A program made the translations under genes and the position numbers. A DNA stretch of 64,000 bases from Acinetobacter sp. SFB (GTDB lineage Bacteria; Pseudomonadota; Gammaproteobacteria; Pseudomonadales; Moraxellaceae): NCBI RefSeq assembly GCF_001647545.1, contig NZ_LSZH01000003.1, positions 1 through 64,000 on the forward strand. Reading direction: 5' to 3'. Under the pieces are notes generated by a model, which saw nothing but the letters and a program-made list of their open reading frames with translations, had not been told where the DNA came from and made no database searches. This document shows positions 1 to 8,383 of the stretch, in pieces (positions within the stretch are counted from its first letter, which is position 1; each line of letters starts with the position of its first letter).

Positions 1-58
1 CCTCTTTGCGCTGATGGTAGTGTGGGGTTACCCATGTGAGAGTAAGTCATCGCCAGCT
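1..58 (+). rRNA. rrf: 5S ribosomal RNA, 3' end only (partial)
   Basis: The first bases carry the typical 3' part of a gamma-proteobacterial 5S rRNA: the GGTAGTGTGGGGTTACCC stem-loop, the ATGTGAGAGTA segment, and a GCCAGCT end that would pair with the missing 5' end. The gene starts outside the window. The exact 3' end is uncertain by a few bases. It is followed within 15 bases by a strong terminator, so this is the last gene of an rRNA operon. Confidence 0.93.
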
Positions 59-71
59 CATTATTCCTGAA

Positions 72-103
72 AACCCCCTCAAATGATTGAGGGGGTTTTT
101 TTT
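72..103 (+). terminator. Intrinsic terminator of the rRNA operon
   Basis: A perfect inverted repeat of AACCCCCTC and GAGGGGGTT around a short loop is followed by a run of T. It lies directly behind the 5S rRNA end. Confidence 0.92.
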
Positions 104-559
104 AGGTCGTAAGTTTTATATGCTAAAAACATCCCTGCAGAGAGAGCCTTTGATTGGATGAAGTGTTTCAACAAAGTGAGGGTTAGCTAACTTGGTATTC
201 AAGCTTGAACTTTAAAAATGAATATCTATGTCTAGAACTTGTTTTATTAAATTAAGAATAAGATAAATTGATGAATAGCTTAAAATTTCTCTTACCTTGT
301 TAAAAGTCATTTCTCTGGTAAATAGGATAGGAAAAATACCTTCTACATCAAGTAGAAATGACTTAATCAATAGCTTAAATAGATAGACGACGGAATCTTC
401 ATGAATGAAAGAAGTCCACGGTAGGTTGGCTATATTGAGAAAATATATTAAGCATTATTTATTTTTAGCTACGCTATTTATAAGTCTAAACTATTGACCT
501 ATTTCCAAATAAAAATCGCCATTTAGGCGACTTCTATTTTTACTAAACTTTTAAATATT
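104..559. other. Gene-free stretch after the rRNA operon
   Basis: About 455 AT-rich bases lie between the rRNA terminator and the 3' end of the first protein gene. I see no convincing reading frame, tRNA or long repeat. Several short hairpin-prone segments are present, but none is followed by a clear T-run. Confidence 0.5.
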
Positions 560-1222
560 TCAGTTAAACATTTGAGTTGCAGCAGAATATAAAATCCAAA
601 GAATGATGATGGCAACTGCAGGTTCTAGACGTTTTGCCCATGTTGGCACTGCACTACTTACTGCCGCTGCGGTTCTGTGCTGATCTTCATTAATATCAGT
701 ATGTTGTTGACTTACCATTTGATTAAACTCCTTCATTGTTGAATCTAATGATATCTCTTCTTGCACAATCGGTTTAGAGCCTTTTAACTCTAACAGATCA
801 TTTGTTGACCAAACCCAATCAGGCGCTTGACCAGCAAGATGTTCAATTTGTCCTAAGAGTAATTCATGTAATCCTCGAACTTCGAGATTACCAATATCAT
901 TAAGTTGCTTGAGCTCTGCCAGTTGTAAGCGCAATATCTCTGTGACTGCTGGCTCTAATTCACTTTTAGCTAATGTGGACTGATTTTTTGGAGAAGTGGT
1001 CAGGTGGCGGGCAACCTCTTGTATAAAGAGCTCATCGGGTGAGGAAATTTCCTGATAAACTTTTTTGTCATTAGAGCGCCAAAGTGTAATCAACTTACCC
1101 AACACAAGCGCATTTATTTCCAATAAATGCTCTTTTTTATCTTCTCTAGAGTATTGCCCGAGAAGCTGAGGCTTTTGAGTGTTAATCTGCTCAGCAAAAT
1201 ATTGTACTAAATCAAAAGCCAT
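560..1222 (-). CDS. Hypothetical tail-anchored protein downstream of sspB
   Basis: 220 residues, family not recognised. The first ~190 residues are soluble and helix-rich with many Leu, Glu and Lys. The last ~20 residues (AVAIIILWILYSAATQMF) form one hydrophobic segment, so the protein is probably anchored in the inner membrane by its C-terminus with its bulk in the cytoplasm. The start is the ATG at 1222, with GGAG about 7 bases upstream; a TTG one codon earlier is less likely. It follows sspB by 19 bases on the same strand and is probably the last gene of the rplM-rpsI-sspA-sspB unit, though nothing in it proves a link with ClpXP. Confidence 0.75.
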   Translation of the reverse strand: MAFDLVQYFAEQINTQKPQLLGQYSREDKKEHLLEINALVLGKLITLWRSNDKKVYQEISSPDELFIQEVARHLTTSPKNQSTLAKSELEPAVTEILRLQLAELKQLNDIGNLEVRGLHELLLGQIEHLAGQAPDWVWSTNDLLELKGSKPIVQEEISLDSTMKEFNQMVSQQHTDINEDQHRTAAAVSSAVPTWAKRLEPAVAIIILWILYSAATQMFN

Positions 1223-1241
1223 CAATTTACTCCATATTGTT

Positions 1242-1679
1242 TTAGTCTAATAACCGTAAACTCGGTTTTTTCTTGGTCTTGGGTTGTTCAGTTTCTTCTG
1301 AAAGTGTTGTTGATTTTAAAGTATCTTCAGGGATTTGGGTATCTTCATATTCACTTGGATCAAAGAATAGACCTTGACCATTTTCACGTGCATAAATACC
1401 CATCACAGCATTTAAAGGTACATATATATCACGAGACACGCCGCCAAAACGAGCGGAGAAAGTAATGCTAGCATCGCTTATATTTAATTTATGAACTGCA
1501 TGAGGGGCGATATTTAAAACAATTTGCCCGTCTTGAATAAATTGTTCTGGAACCATGGTATTCGGTTGTGTGGCATCAACAAGCAAATGTGGGGTGAGGT
1601 TGTTGTCACAAATCCATTCATAAATTGCACGAGCGAGATAAGGACGGGTGGGAGTGAGGTTTAATTCCTGATCAGACAT
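1242..1679 (-). CDS. sspB: ClpXP protease specificity-enhancing factor SspB
   Basis: 145 residues. SspB is the adaptor that hands ssrA-tagged, ribosome-rescued proteins to ClpXP. The N-terminal fold matches the family: a TRPYLARAIYEWI helix, then the TPHLLVDA strand and a NIAPHAVHKL segment of the substrate-binding Sm-like domain (residues ~10-105). An acidic, low-complexity linker leads to a C-terminal tail ending KKKPSLRLLD, which fits the short ClpX-binding tail of SspB proteins. It lies 11 bases downstream of sspA, as in many gamma-proteobacteria, so co-transcription is likely. Confidence 0.95.
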   Translation of the reverse strand: MSDQELNLTPTRPYLARAIYEWICDNNLTPHLLVDATQPNTMVPEQFIQDGQIVLNIAPHAVHKLNISDASITFSARFGGVSRDIYVPLNAVMGIYARENGQGLFFDPSEYEDTQIPEDTLKSTTLSEETEQPKTKKKPSLRLLD

Positions 1680-1690
1680 TGAAATATACT

Positions 1691-2344
1691 CTATTGATTC
1701 ACTAAAATTTCACGATATTTATTTTTTTCCTGCATGGTCATAGACTTGATAAAAGCAGGACGGGAAAATATCCGTTGGCAATATAAAAAAATGGGGCGGC
1801 AATGTTGTTTAGGGAGTTCAATCCCCATTGAATGTAACCGTAAAAAAATTGGCGCTAACATGCAATCTAAAATTGTAAAATTTTCTGACATAAAATAGGG
1901 AAAATGCTGAAATAATGGCGTTAGAGAGATGAGTATTTCACGCAATTGTTTTTGGGCTTTTGCTTTATCTTTTGTATTTAAGCTATCTGGATGACGCAGC
2001 ATGATATCTGCAAGCTTTAACCAATCTTGTTCAAATCGCCAAATATATTGACGCTGTTCAGCGCGCGGCATGGGTGCATCCGCATATAATTTATTTTGAC
2101 GATAGCGATCATCTATATATTCGGAAATAATACTGGTATTGAACAGTTTAAGTTCATTTTCAATCAGCATCGGAACTTGGTTGTATGGATTTAAGCTAGC
2201 GAGATCTTCATCGTCTTCATCTACAATAATCAGATGATATTTAATTTGCTTCTCGGCAAGGACATAGCGAATCCAATGTGAACGAAAGTCATCTGCATGG
2301 CTATACAGTGTAATTCCTTGAACAGGTGCGGTTTCGACGGACAT
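1691..2344 (-). CDS. sspA: Stringent starvation protein A (GST-fold RNA polymerase-associated protein)
   Basis: 217 residues, the usual SspA length. An N-terminal thioredoxin-like domain (about 10-90, with a NPYNQVPMLIENELKLF segment and the conserved cis-Pro) is followed by an all-helical GST C-terminal domain. SspA binds RNA polymerase and alters transcription in stationary phase and acid stress. The ATG at 2344 is chosen; an in-frame TTG four codons upstream would add MFGI with no better ribosome site. It sits between rpsI and sspB in the classical order. The glutathione-activating residue of true transferases is not evident, as expected for SspA. Confidence 0.93.
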   Translation of the reverse strand: MSVETAPVQGITLYSHADDFRSHWIRYVLAEKQIKYHLIIVDEDDEDLASLNPYNQVPMLIENELKLFNTSIISEYIDDRYRQNKLYADAPMPRAEQRQYIWRFEQDWLKLADIMLRHPDSLNTKDKAKAQKQLREILISLTPLFQHFPYFMSENFTILDCMLAPIFLRLHSMGIELPKQHCRPIFLYCQRIFSRPAFIKSMTMQEKNKYREILVNQ

Positions 2345-2471
2345 AATCCCAAACAAAGCAAAAATGAATAGAATAGGATACTAAAATTCAACCTAAAAAG
2401 CACGAAGCATAAAAGACGAATCAACTATTGCACAGGTAGATTATAAGAAAAAATGGCTGGAGTAAGAAAAT

Positions 2472-2591
2472 ATGATAATTAAACTGGGTTTGATGATGCT
2501 TTTTATTTTAATTGGTGTTGCTAACTACTATCTGAGTAAGTCATTTTGGTGTCATGAAGGAGTGTGGGGTAAAGATGTGCATAAGCAGTAG
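2472..2591 (+). CDS. Possible 39-residue single-pass membrane peptide
   Basis: A short frame starts ATG at 2472 and ends TAG at 2591. GGAG lies about 9 bases upstream of the start. The peptide has one hydrophobic helix (residues ~5-20, LGLMMLFILIGVANYYL) and then a short polar tail with one Cys. It lies on the opposite strand to both neighbours, in the gap between rpsI and sspA. I do not recognise a family. Composition and ribosome site make it plausible, but its size keeps the call tentative. Confidence 0.35.
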   Translation: MIIKLGLMMLFILIGVANYYLSKSFWCHEGVWGKDVHKQ

Positions 2592-2625
2592 AAGAACAAA
2601 GGCCTCACCTAAATTTTTAGGACAT

Positions 2626-2655
2626 AAAAAAGCCTTGGATAAACCAAGGCTTTTT
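2626..2655 (-). terminator. Terminator downstream of rpsI
   Basis: Read on the minus strand, AAAGCCTTGG and its complement flank a five-base loop and end in a T-run, about 20 bases beyond the rpsI stop. It would separate rplM-rpsI from sspA-sspB, so sspA probably relies on read-through or its own promoter. Confidence 0.85.
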
Positions 2656-2674
2656 GTCCGATTCGGTAAACGAA

Positions 2675-3061
2675 TTAACGTTTAGAGAACTGAGGACGTT
2701 TACGAGCTTTACGTAAACCAAGTTTCTTACGTTCAACTTCACGAGCATCACGAGTAACGAAACCAGCTTGACGAAGAGCAGGTTTTAAAGTTTCGTCAGA
2801 AGCGATCAATGCACGAGTAATACCGTGACGGATAGCGCCTGCTTGACCACCAATACCACCACCAGCAACAGTGATGTAAAGGTCATATTTTTCAGTAACT
2901 TCTAAAAGCTCAAGCGGTTGACGAACAACCATACGAGCAGTTTCACGACCGAAATATTGTTCGATAGAACGGTTGTTAATTACGAGTTTGCCTGTACCAG
3001 CTGACAAGAAAACACGTGCAGTTGCGGTCTTACGGCGACCTGTACCATAATTAGTAGCCAT
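2675..3061 (-). CDS. rpsI: 30S ribosomal protein S9
   Basis: 128 residues, full length. The start [18 protein letters not shown] and the basic C-terminus ([12 protein letters not shown]) are hallmark S9 features; the C-terminal SKR tail reaches the ribosomal P site and contacts tRNA. It follows rplM with a 12-base gap, the almost universal rplM-rpsI operon order, and is closed by the terminator at 2626-2655. Confidence 0.99.
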   Translation of the reverse strand: MATNYGTGRRKTATARVFLSAGTGKLVINNRSIEQYFGRETARMVVRQPLELLEVTEKYDLYITVAGGGIGGQAGAIRHGITRALIASDETLKPALRQAGFVTRDAREVERKKLGLRKARKRPQFSKR

Positions 3062-3073
3062 GTGCTGTATCCC

Positions 3074-3502
3074 TTAGATGTCCAAAACTTGTGGCTGTTG
3101 AGCTGTATGTGGATGCTCAGTACCAGCGTACACTTTCATTTTTTTGATCATTGCATAACCAAGAGGACCTTTTGGTAACATACCTTTAACAGCTTTTTCT
3201 AAAACTGCTTCAGGTTTGTGAGCGATTAACTTCTCGAAGTTAGTCTCACGGATACCACCAGGGAAACCAGTATGGCGATAGTATTTCTTATCCTGAGCTT
3301 TTTTACCAGTCACAGTAATTTCTTCAGCATTGATTACAACGATATAATCGCCAGTGTCAACGTGAGGAGTATAAGAAGTTTTATGCTTACCGCGTAAACG
3401 ACGAGCGATTTCAGTCGCAAGGCGACCTAAAGTTTTGCCAGAAGCATCAACAACATACCAGTCATGTTGAACTTCAGCTGGCTTAGCGCTGAGAGTTTTC
3501 AT
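3074..3502 (-). CDS. rplM: 50S ribosomal protein L13
   Basis: 142 residues, full length. Typical L13 segments are visible: [15 protein letters not shown] at the N-terminus, [12 protein letters not shown] in the middle, and the basic [13 protein letters not shown] helix near residue 105-117. L13 is an early assembly protein of the large subunit. It heads the rplM-rpsI operon. Its leader carries a perfect 8-base-pair hairpin (3526-3551), a possible site for L13 autoregulation. Confidence 0.99.
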   Translation of the reverse strand: MKTLSAKPAEVQHDWYVVDASGKTLGRLATEIARRLRGKHKTSYTPHVDTGDYIVVINAEEITVTGKKAQDKKYYRHTGFPGGIRETNFEKLIAHKPEAVLEKAVKGMLPKGPLGYAMIKKMKVYAGTEHPHTAQQPQVLDI

Positions 3503-3525
3503 TAAACCACTACCTATTATAGTTG

Positions 3526-3551
3526 GTTTGGACTATGGAATCTGTCCAAAC
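3526..3551 (-). promoter_or_regulatory. Hairpin in the rplM leader (candidate L13 autoregulatory element)
   Basis: GTTTGGAC at 3526-3533 and GTCCAAAC at 3544-3551 are perfect complements around a 10-base loop. On the minus strand the hairpin ends 23 bases before the rplM ATG and has no T-run, so it is not a terminator. L13 is known to repress its own operon in E. coli by binding the rplM leader. Assigning that role here is inference. Confidence 0.45.
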
Positions 3552-3827
3552 AAAAGGAGACGCGATTCTAAACGAATACGTGAAGAATCACAAATGAAAA
3601 TGTAGAATTTCAAGGGCTATATTTTATAGGTAAAACCTGTAATGTGCAAAGAATAATCACAACTATTTTTCATATTATCAATAGAACGGATAGAACTTGA
3701 TATTACCCCATCCATGATTAGGAGCTGATCTCTATTTTCTCTTGGAAAATAGCTGTTAGCGAAAAACTTGTTTATCTAACCTGTATATAATAATGAGATT
3801 CGAGCGCAGCTTAGACGAGACGAAAAT

Positions 3828-4796
3828 ATGCTTCCTTTATATGTAACCAGTGGTGAACCTGCAGGGATTGGTCCAGACATCTGTTTAAGTTTGGCGATGC
3901 GTATTGATGAACGTCCGGTTGTGATTTTGGCTGATCTCAATCTTTTAAAAAAACGCGCCGAAATTCTAAAGCAAACCATTGAACTGATTGAGTATCAAGG
4001 ACAATCAGAATCCTCAGCCCAAGGTCAGTTATATGTGGAGCATATTCCACTCAATACTGAGGTGGTCTTGGGTGAGTTGAATGCTGAAAATTCTGCTTAT
4101 GTATTAGAACAACTCCGTCGTTCCGCTGATTATGCGATGTCAGGTAGAAGTGTGGGGGTGGCAACAGCTCCCGTACAAAAATCAGTGATCAATGATGCCG
4201 GCATTCATTTTAGTGGTCATACCGAGTATTACCAAGAATTTGCAGGTGTTGAACGCGTCGTAATGATGCTCGCAACCAAGACCTTACGTGTAGCCCTCGC
4301 AACCACGCATCTGGCTTTACGCGATGTTGCAGATGCCATTACCACGCAGCGTCTGCATCAAGTCCTTGATATATTAATTCATGATTTAAAAACCAAGTTC
4401 AAGATTGAGCATCCGCATATTCTGGTCTGTGGCTTAAATCCGCATGCAGGCGAGGGGGGGTATTTGGGGATGGAAGAAATCGAAGTGATTAATCCGGTGC
4501 TTGAAAGCTATCGGGCGCAAGGCATTAATATGAGTTTGAGTCTTCCTGCTGATACCTTGTTCACTCCTGAAAATTTAAAAGATGCCGATGCTGTTTTGGC
4601 GATGTATCACGATCAGGGTTTACCTGTGTTAAAATCACAGGGCTTTGGTGAAGCCATCAATATTACTTTGGGCTTACCTTTTATTCGAACTTCTGTCGAT
4701 CATGGCACAGCACTCTCCCTTGCGGGTAGCGGACTTGCGAAAAGTTCAAGCCTGCACGTTGCTGTCGATTTAGCCCTCGATTTGGCGCGCCACTGA
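3828..4796 (+). CDS. pdxA: 4-hydroxythreonine-4-phosphate dehydrogenase PdxA
   Basis: 322 residues. PdxA oxidises 4-phosphohydroxy-L-threonine in the DXP-dependent pyridoxal phosphate pathway, using NAD(P)+ and a divalent metal. Family signatures are clear: TSGEPAGIGPDI at residues 6-17, SGHTEYYQEF with the metal-binding His, GLNPHAGEGG near residue 205, and the C-terminal MYHDQGLPVLK and TSVDHGTALSLAG motifs. It starts a three-gene unit with rsmA and apaH; the gap to the chosen rsmA start is 33 bases. In E. coli the same genes follow lptD-surA, which are absent here. Confidence 0.97.
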   Translation: MLPLYVTSGEPAGIGPDICLSLAMRIDERPVVILADLNLLKKRAEILKQTIELIEYQGQSESSAQGQLYVEHIPLNTEVVLGELNAENSAYVLEQLRRSADYAMSGRSVGVATAPVQKSVINDAGIHFSGHTEYYQEFAGVERVVMMLATKTLRVALATTHLALRDVADAITTQRLHQVLDILIHDLKTKFKIEHPHILVCGLNPHAGEGGYLGMEEIEVINPVLESYRAQGINMSLSLPADTLFTPENLKDADAVLAMYHDQGLPVLKSQGFGEAINITLGLPFIRTSVDHGTALSLAGSGLAKSSSLHVAVDLALDLARH

Positions 4797-4829
4797 TTAT
4801 TGTTCATTACTCACGTTGGAAATGTTTTT

Positions 4830-5642
4830 ATGTATCAAATTAATGCCTTAAACCCAAAACAAGAAGGGCATCAGGCTCGAAAACGATTTGGTCAAAACTT
4901 TTTACATGACCAGCGTGTCATTGCCAAAATTGTACGCTCAGTCAATCCGCGGCCAGGTCAAAATATTCTAGAAATTGGACCGGGTTTAGCTGCGTTGACC
5001 TCACCATTAATTGGCGAGTGTGATGCTTTAACCGTGCTTGAGCTGGATCGTGATTTGGCGGCAGGCCTACCGGGTCGTGTGCCATATCCTGAACGTTTAA
5101 CCATTATCGAAGCCGATGCATTGAGATATGATTATTCTCAATTGTTCCAAGAAGATCGCCCTTTACGTGTGGTTGGCAACTTGCCTTATAATATTTCGAC
5201 ACCACTTTTGTTCCATCTCTTGGAGTTTGGTGACAAAGTGCAAGACATGCACTTCATGTTGCAAAAAGAAGTGGTAGATCGGATTACCGCTTCGCCCAAT
5301 ACCAAAGAATATGGTCGTTTATCGGTGATGATCCAGTATTACTGTAAACCGACATTTTTATTTGAAGTGCCGCCAGGATCTTTTAATCCACCACCCAAAG
5401 TGACCTCTGCGGTATTCCGTTTAGAGCCGTACGCGGTAAAACCGATTATTGCCAAAAATGAAAAAGCTTTGGCCCGTCTGGTTTCACATGTGTTTACTCA
5501 GCGTCGTAAAACACTGCGTAACAGCTTGAAGGGTATGTTGGTGGAAGATGCCTTCGAAAAAACCGGTATTGATCCGATGGCACGTCCAGAGACCTTATCT
5601 ATGGCACAATTTGTTGCTTTGTCAGATCAAATGGTGGCTTAA
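4830..5642 (+). CDS. rsmA: 16S rRNA (adenine1518/1519-N6)-dimethyltransferase
   Basis: 270 residues, matching the family length when started at ATG 4830 (MYQINALNPK). RsmA/KsgA dimethylates two adjacent adenines in helix 45 of 16S rRNA late in 30S assembly. The signature KRFGQNFLHD lies near residue 20, the SAM-binding motif LEIGPGLAALT near residue 50, and the catalytic NLPYNIS motif near residue 118. The C-terminal part (VFTQRRKTLRNSLKG) is the rRNA-binding helical domain. Its stop codon directly abuts the apaH start, which implies translational coupling. Loss of RsmA gives kasugamycin resistance in other bacteria. Confidence 0.97.
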   Translation: MYQINALNPKQEGHQARKRFGQNFLHDQRVIAKIVRSVNPRPGQNILEIGPGLAALTSPLIGECDALTVLELDRDLAAGLPGRVPYPERLTIIEADALRYDYSQLFQEDRPLRVVGNLPYNISTPLLFHLLEFGDKVQDMHFMLQKEVVDRITASPNTKEYGRLSVMIQYYCKPTFLFEVPPGSFNPPPKVTSAVFRLEPYAVKPIIAKNEKALARLVSHVFTQRRKTLRNSLKGMLVEDAFEKTGIDPMARPETLSMAQFVALSDQMVA

Positions 5643-6491
5643 GTGGCACGCTCAGATATTCGATACAACTATGTCATTGGTGATGTTCAAGGCTGTTTTG
5701 AAGCCCTAAAAGCCTTGCTAAAAGAAATCAAGTTTGATCCGGATCAAGATTTTATCTGGTTTGCCGGTGATTTGGTGGCACGTGGTGAAAATTCGCTTGG
5801 TGCATTGCGGTTTGTTAAAAAACTTGTTGATGGTGGAGTCGCCGCAACAGTTTTGGGTAATCATGACCTGACTCTTTTAGCCTGCGCGCGTGGTTTAAAA
5901 GAGTTAAAAGACAAAGACAATACTCGTGATGTAATTGATGCGATTGATAGTGATGACCTGATTGACTGGTTGCGTAAACAACCCTTGTGTCTTTTCCCCA
6001 ATGATCACACCATTTTGACTCATGCGGGTATTCCATGCATTTGGTCAGCAGAACAGACTTCTGCTTTGGCAAAAGAAGTTGAAGCGATCATCGGTCATGA
6101 AGACTTTGCTGTGCTCGATGCTTTCTTGAAGGAAATGTACGGTACCGAACCTGAGCTCTGGTCGGCTGATCTAGAAGGTCATGCGCGCATACGTTGTATT
6201 ACCAACTATTTAACCCGTATGCGTTTAACCGATAGCCAAGGTCGCTTAGAGTTTAGCTTTAAAGATTCGCTCGATGAGCCAATGCCTCAAGGTTTTAGAC
6301 CATGGTTTGAATTTGAATCGGAAGCTGCAAAAACACATCAATTGATCTTTGGACACTGGGCTGCATTACAGGGTAAAAGTATTAATCCACAGATTCAGAA
6401 TGTCGATGGCGGCTGTGTTTGGGGTAATCAGTTGATTGCCTATCGCTTGGAAGATAAAGAAATATTTAAAGTTAATAATCCAGTGATGTAA
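5643..6491 (+). CDS. apaH: Symmetrical bis(5'-nucleosyl)-tetraphosphatase (ApaH)
   Basis: 282 residues. ApaH cleaves Ap4A into two ADP, and is also known to remove Np4 caps from RNA. The metallophosphoesterase motifs are in order: GDVQGC (~residue 13), GDLVARGENS (~40), LGNHDL (~71), THAGIP (~125) and GHWAAL (~238). The start is a GTG that begins on the base after the rsmA stop, with no intergenic base. apaG, which often lies between rsmA and apaH in gamma-proteobacteria, is missing. A shared terminator follows. Confidence 0.96.
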   Translation: MARSDIRYNYVIGDVQGCFEALKALLKEIKFDPDQDFIWFAGDLVARGENSLGALRFVKKLVDGGVAATVLGNHDLTLLACARGLKELKDKDNTRDVIDAIDSDDLIDWLRKQPLCLFPNDHTILTHAGIPCIWSAEQTSALAKEVEAIIGHEDFAVLDAFLKEMYGTEPELWSADLEGHARIRCITNYLTRMRLTDSQGRLEFSFKDSLDEPMPQGFRPWFEFESEAAKTHQLIFGHWAALQGKSINPQIQNVDGGCVWGNQLIAYRLEDKEIFKVNNPVM

Positions 6492-6512
6492 TCTTTGGAT
6501 AATTTAAAAAAT

Positions 6513-6538
6513 AAAAAGCCACATGATGTGGCTTTTTT
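6513..6538. terminator. Bidirectional terminator between apaH and the first DUF2147 gene
   Basis: AAAAAGCCACATGATGTGGCTTTTTT forms a 10-base-pair stem with an A-run on one side and a T-run on the other. It can end transcription from apaH (+) and from the DUF2147 array (-). Confidence 0.9.
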
Positions 6539-6561
6539 ATGGGTATTTATCAGGTTTAAAT

Positions 6562-7011
6562 TTACTCAAGTCGAATCCATGTTTGGCTACGTCCCAAAGT
6601 TGAAACGCCCATATAGGCTCTCAAAGTAAGACGCTTACCAGTAGCATTCATTTTAATTTTGGCATCATAAACATTGCCTGCTAAAGGATCAATCACCCGA
6701 CCTTTTTCATAATTGTTGGTTCCTGCAACATGTTTTAAGCCTTTAATGATTTCCATGCCTAAAATTGGCTGGTTGGTATAGGGTGCAGGGCAGTTATTAC
6801 ATGTTTCACGAGGAGTATAACCTGGACGAGGTGTTACTTTGACAATCTTAGCTGTAAAGCTGTTGTTGGCTTCTTGATGGATTTTGATAATTGCTTTGGC
6901 TGCACCCGATTTATCATCAATTTGCTGCCAAGTTCCAGAAATGTCTTCAGCAAAAACATTCGCACTAAAAAGTACACTCGCCAAAGTTGCAAGCAATATA
7001 TTCTTTTGCAT
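6562..7011 (-). CDS. DUF2147 secreted protein, array copy 1
   Basis: 149 residues. A Sec signal peptide (MQKNILLATLASVLFSANVFA, cut about residue 21) leads into a DUF2147 domain: SGTWQQIDDKSG, VTPRPGYTPRETCNNCP, NQPILGMEI, DPLAGNVYDAK and the C-terminal LGRSQTWIRLE. A CxxC pair (CNNC) sits in the middle. The family is secreted, with unproven function; a lipocalin-like barrel binding a small molecule is one idea, not shown here. The ATG at 7011 has AGGA five bases upstream and gives the same length as the other copies; an ATG two codons earlier is possible. It is the last of five tandem paralogues. Confidence 0.9.
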   Translation of the reverse strand: MQKNILLATLASVLFSANVFAEDISGTWQQIDDKSGAAKAIIKIHQEANNSFTAKIVKVTPRPGYTPRETCNNCPAPYTNQPILGMEIIKGLKHVAGTNNYEKGRVIDPLAGNVYDAKIKMNATGKRLTLRAYMGVSTLGRSQTWIRLE

Positions 7012-7127
7012 ATACATCCTTTACATAATTCATTATTTTTTATTGAGTCGGTATATTAGAAGGATTATGTGATTAGTCAATATTCTGGAGAGTGTGCAAA
7101 AAAATGAGATCATTTGATTGACTAATG

Positions 7128-7155
7128 TAAAAAAGCCACTTTAGGGTGGCTTTTT
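7128..7155 (-). terminator. Terminator of DUF2147 copy 2
   Basis: AAAAGCCACTTTAGGGTGGCTTTTT lies just beyond the stop of the second DUF2147 gene on the minus strand. It means copy 1 must have its own promoter in the ~110 bases that follow. Confidence 0.85.
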
Positions 7156-7173
7156 GTTGAGTTTACATTCTGA

Positions 7174-7623
7174 TTATTCTACCCGAAGCCAAGTTTGACT
7201 GCGTCCCAGTGCGGAGATACCGACATAACCGCGTAAGGTCAAGCGTTTGCCATTGCTACTTATCTTGACTTTAGCATCGTAAATTTTTCCTGCAAGCGGA
7301 TCAATCACGCGACCTTTTTCATAATTATTTGTATCAGGCACATGTTTTAAGCCGGTGAGGACATCCATGCCTAAAATTGCTTGGTTGGTATAAGGTGCCG
7401 GACAGTTGTGGCATAACTTTTGAGGTGTATAACCTGGACGAGGCGTGACTTTAATAATTTTACCCGCGTAAGTATTATTGGCTTCTTGACGAATTTCGAT
7501 TAGCGCTTTAGGTGAACCGGTTTTATCGTCAATTTGTTGCCAAGTCCCCGACAGGTCTTGTGCCCATATATTTCCACTGAAAAATAAGCCAGCGAAAGTA
7601 GCAAGCATAATATTCTTTTTCAT
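7174..7623 (-). CDS. DUF2147 secreted protein, array copy 2
   Basis: 149 residues from the ATG at 7623, which has AGGA at a normal distance. The signal peptide (MKKNIMLATFAGLFFSGNIWA) and domain match copy 1 closely: SGTWQQIDDKTGSPKA, VTPRPGYTPQKLCHNCP, and GYVGISALGRSQTWLRVE. The CxxC is CHNC. It shares more with copy 1 in its N-terminal half (identical LSGTWQQIDDK core) than with copies 4 and 5, suggesting these two are a recent pair. It has its own terminator. Confidence 0.9.
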   Translation of the reverse strand: MKKNIMLATFAGLFFSGNIWAQDLSGTWQQIDDKTGSPKALIEIRQEANNTYAGKIIKVTPRPGYTPQKLCHNCPAPYTNQAILGMDVLTGLKHVPDTNNYEKGRVIDPLAGKIYDAKVKISSNGKRLTLRGYVGISALGRSQTWLRVE

Positions 7624-7752
7624 ATCAATTCCTTCGATTGTGGACAATAATTTTTTTTTATCTATAAGAACATAATATGAGCGTTTAATTATTAGTCAAT
7701 ATGTGGGTTTATAAAAAATCAAAATAATGTGAAATATTTAAAGAATTATAAA

Positions 7753-7779
7753 TAAAAAAGCCACATAGTGCGGCTTTTT
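7753..7779 (-). terminator. Terminator of DUF2147 copy 3
   Basis: An AAAAAAGCCACATAGTG stem with CGGCTTTTTG follows the stop of copy 3 on the minus strand. Its sequence is nearly the same as the terminator of copy 5 at 8957-8983, a sign that the terminators were duplicated with the genes. Confidence 0.85.
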
Positions 7780-7786
7780 GTCAGGA

Positions 7787-8236
7787 TTAATCACTTTTAA
7801 TCCAGGTTTGAGTTCGACCTAAGGCAGAAATCCCCACATAACCGCGTAATATAAAACGTTTACCGTTGGCGGAAACTCGTCCTTTCAAGCCATATATTTT
7901 TCCAGTTAAAGGATCCAATACCCGACCGTTGGCATAATTATTTCCTTCGATATGTTTTAAATCTTTAAACACTTCTAATCCTAATATGGGTTGATCTGTG
8001 TAGGGCGGTGGGCAACGATAACAGGTTTCTCTAGGTTTATAACCCGGGCGTGGCGTTACTTTAATAATTTTACCAGTATAAGATTCATTATTTTGTTTCT
8101 CAATTTGAATCAGTGCTTTAGGTGAACCTGTTTTATCATCAATTTGTATCCATGTACCGGCTATCTCCTGAGCAAAAATTGAAAAACTGCTGAATAGTGC
8201 GACAAAAAATGAAGTCGCGATTGCTATTTTTTTCAT
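7787..8236 (-). CDS. DUF2147 secreted protein, array copy 3
   Basis: 149 residues; ATG at 8236 with AAGGA upstream. The signal peptide is MKKIAIATSFFVALFSSFSIFA. The domain is the most divergent of the five: CYRCPPPY in place of the usual CxNCPAPY, LGLEVFKDLKHIEGN, and IYGLKGRVSANGKRF. The CxxC and the ALGRTQTWIK end are kept. The positions of change are spread over the domain rather than clustered, so it looks like an older duplicate still under selection rather than a decaying one. Confidence 0.89.
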   Translation of the reverse strand: MKKIAIATSFFVALFSSFSIFAQEIAGTWIQIDDKTGSPKALIQIEKQNNESYTGKIIKVTPRPGYKPRETCYRCPPPYTDQPILGLEVFKDLKHIEGNNYANGRVLDPLTGKIYGLKGRVSANGKRFILRGYVGISALGRTQTWIKSD

Positions 8237-8383
8237 AAAATTTCCTTATTTATATAAGTTCACTGTCCTGCTAACTTAGTTTAAGGTAAGGCTGTGATAC
8301 GAAATTAAGCAATCTTTTAAATGAAAATTAAGCTGTTATTCGTACCACATTAACCTTCTATGCTGAATGGTAATGAGCATAAT

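Noticed and set aside
1..600. tRNA genes or another rRNA part after the 5S
   Set aside because: No tRNA-like cloverleaf or conserved T-arm was seen, and the strong terminator ends the operon.
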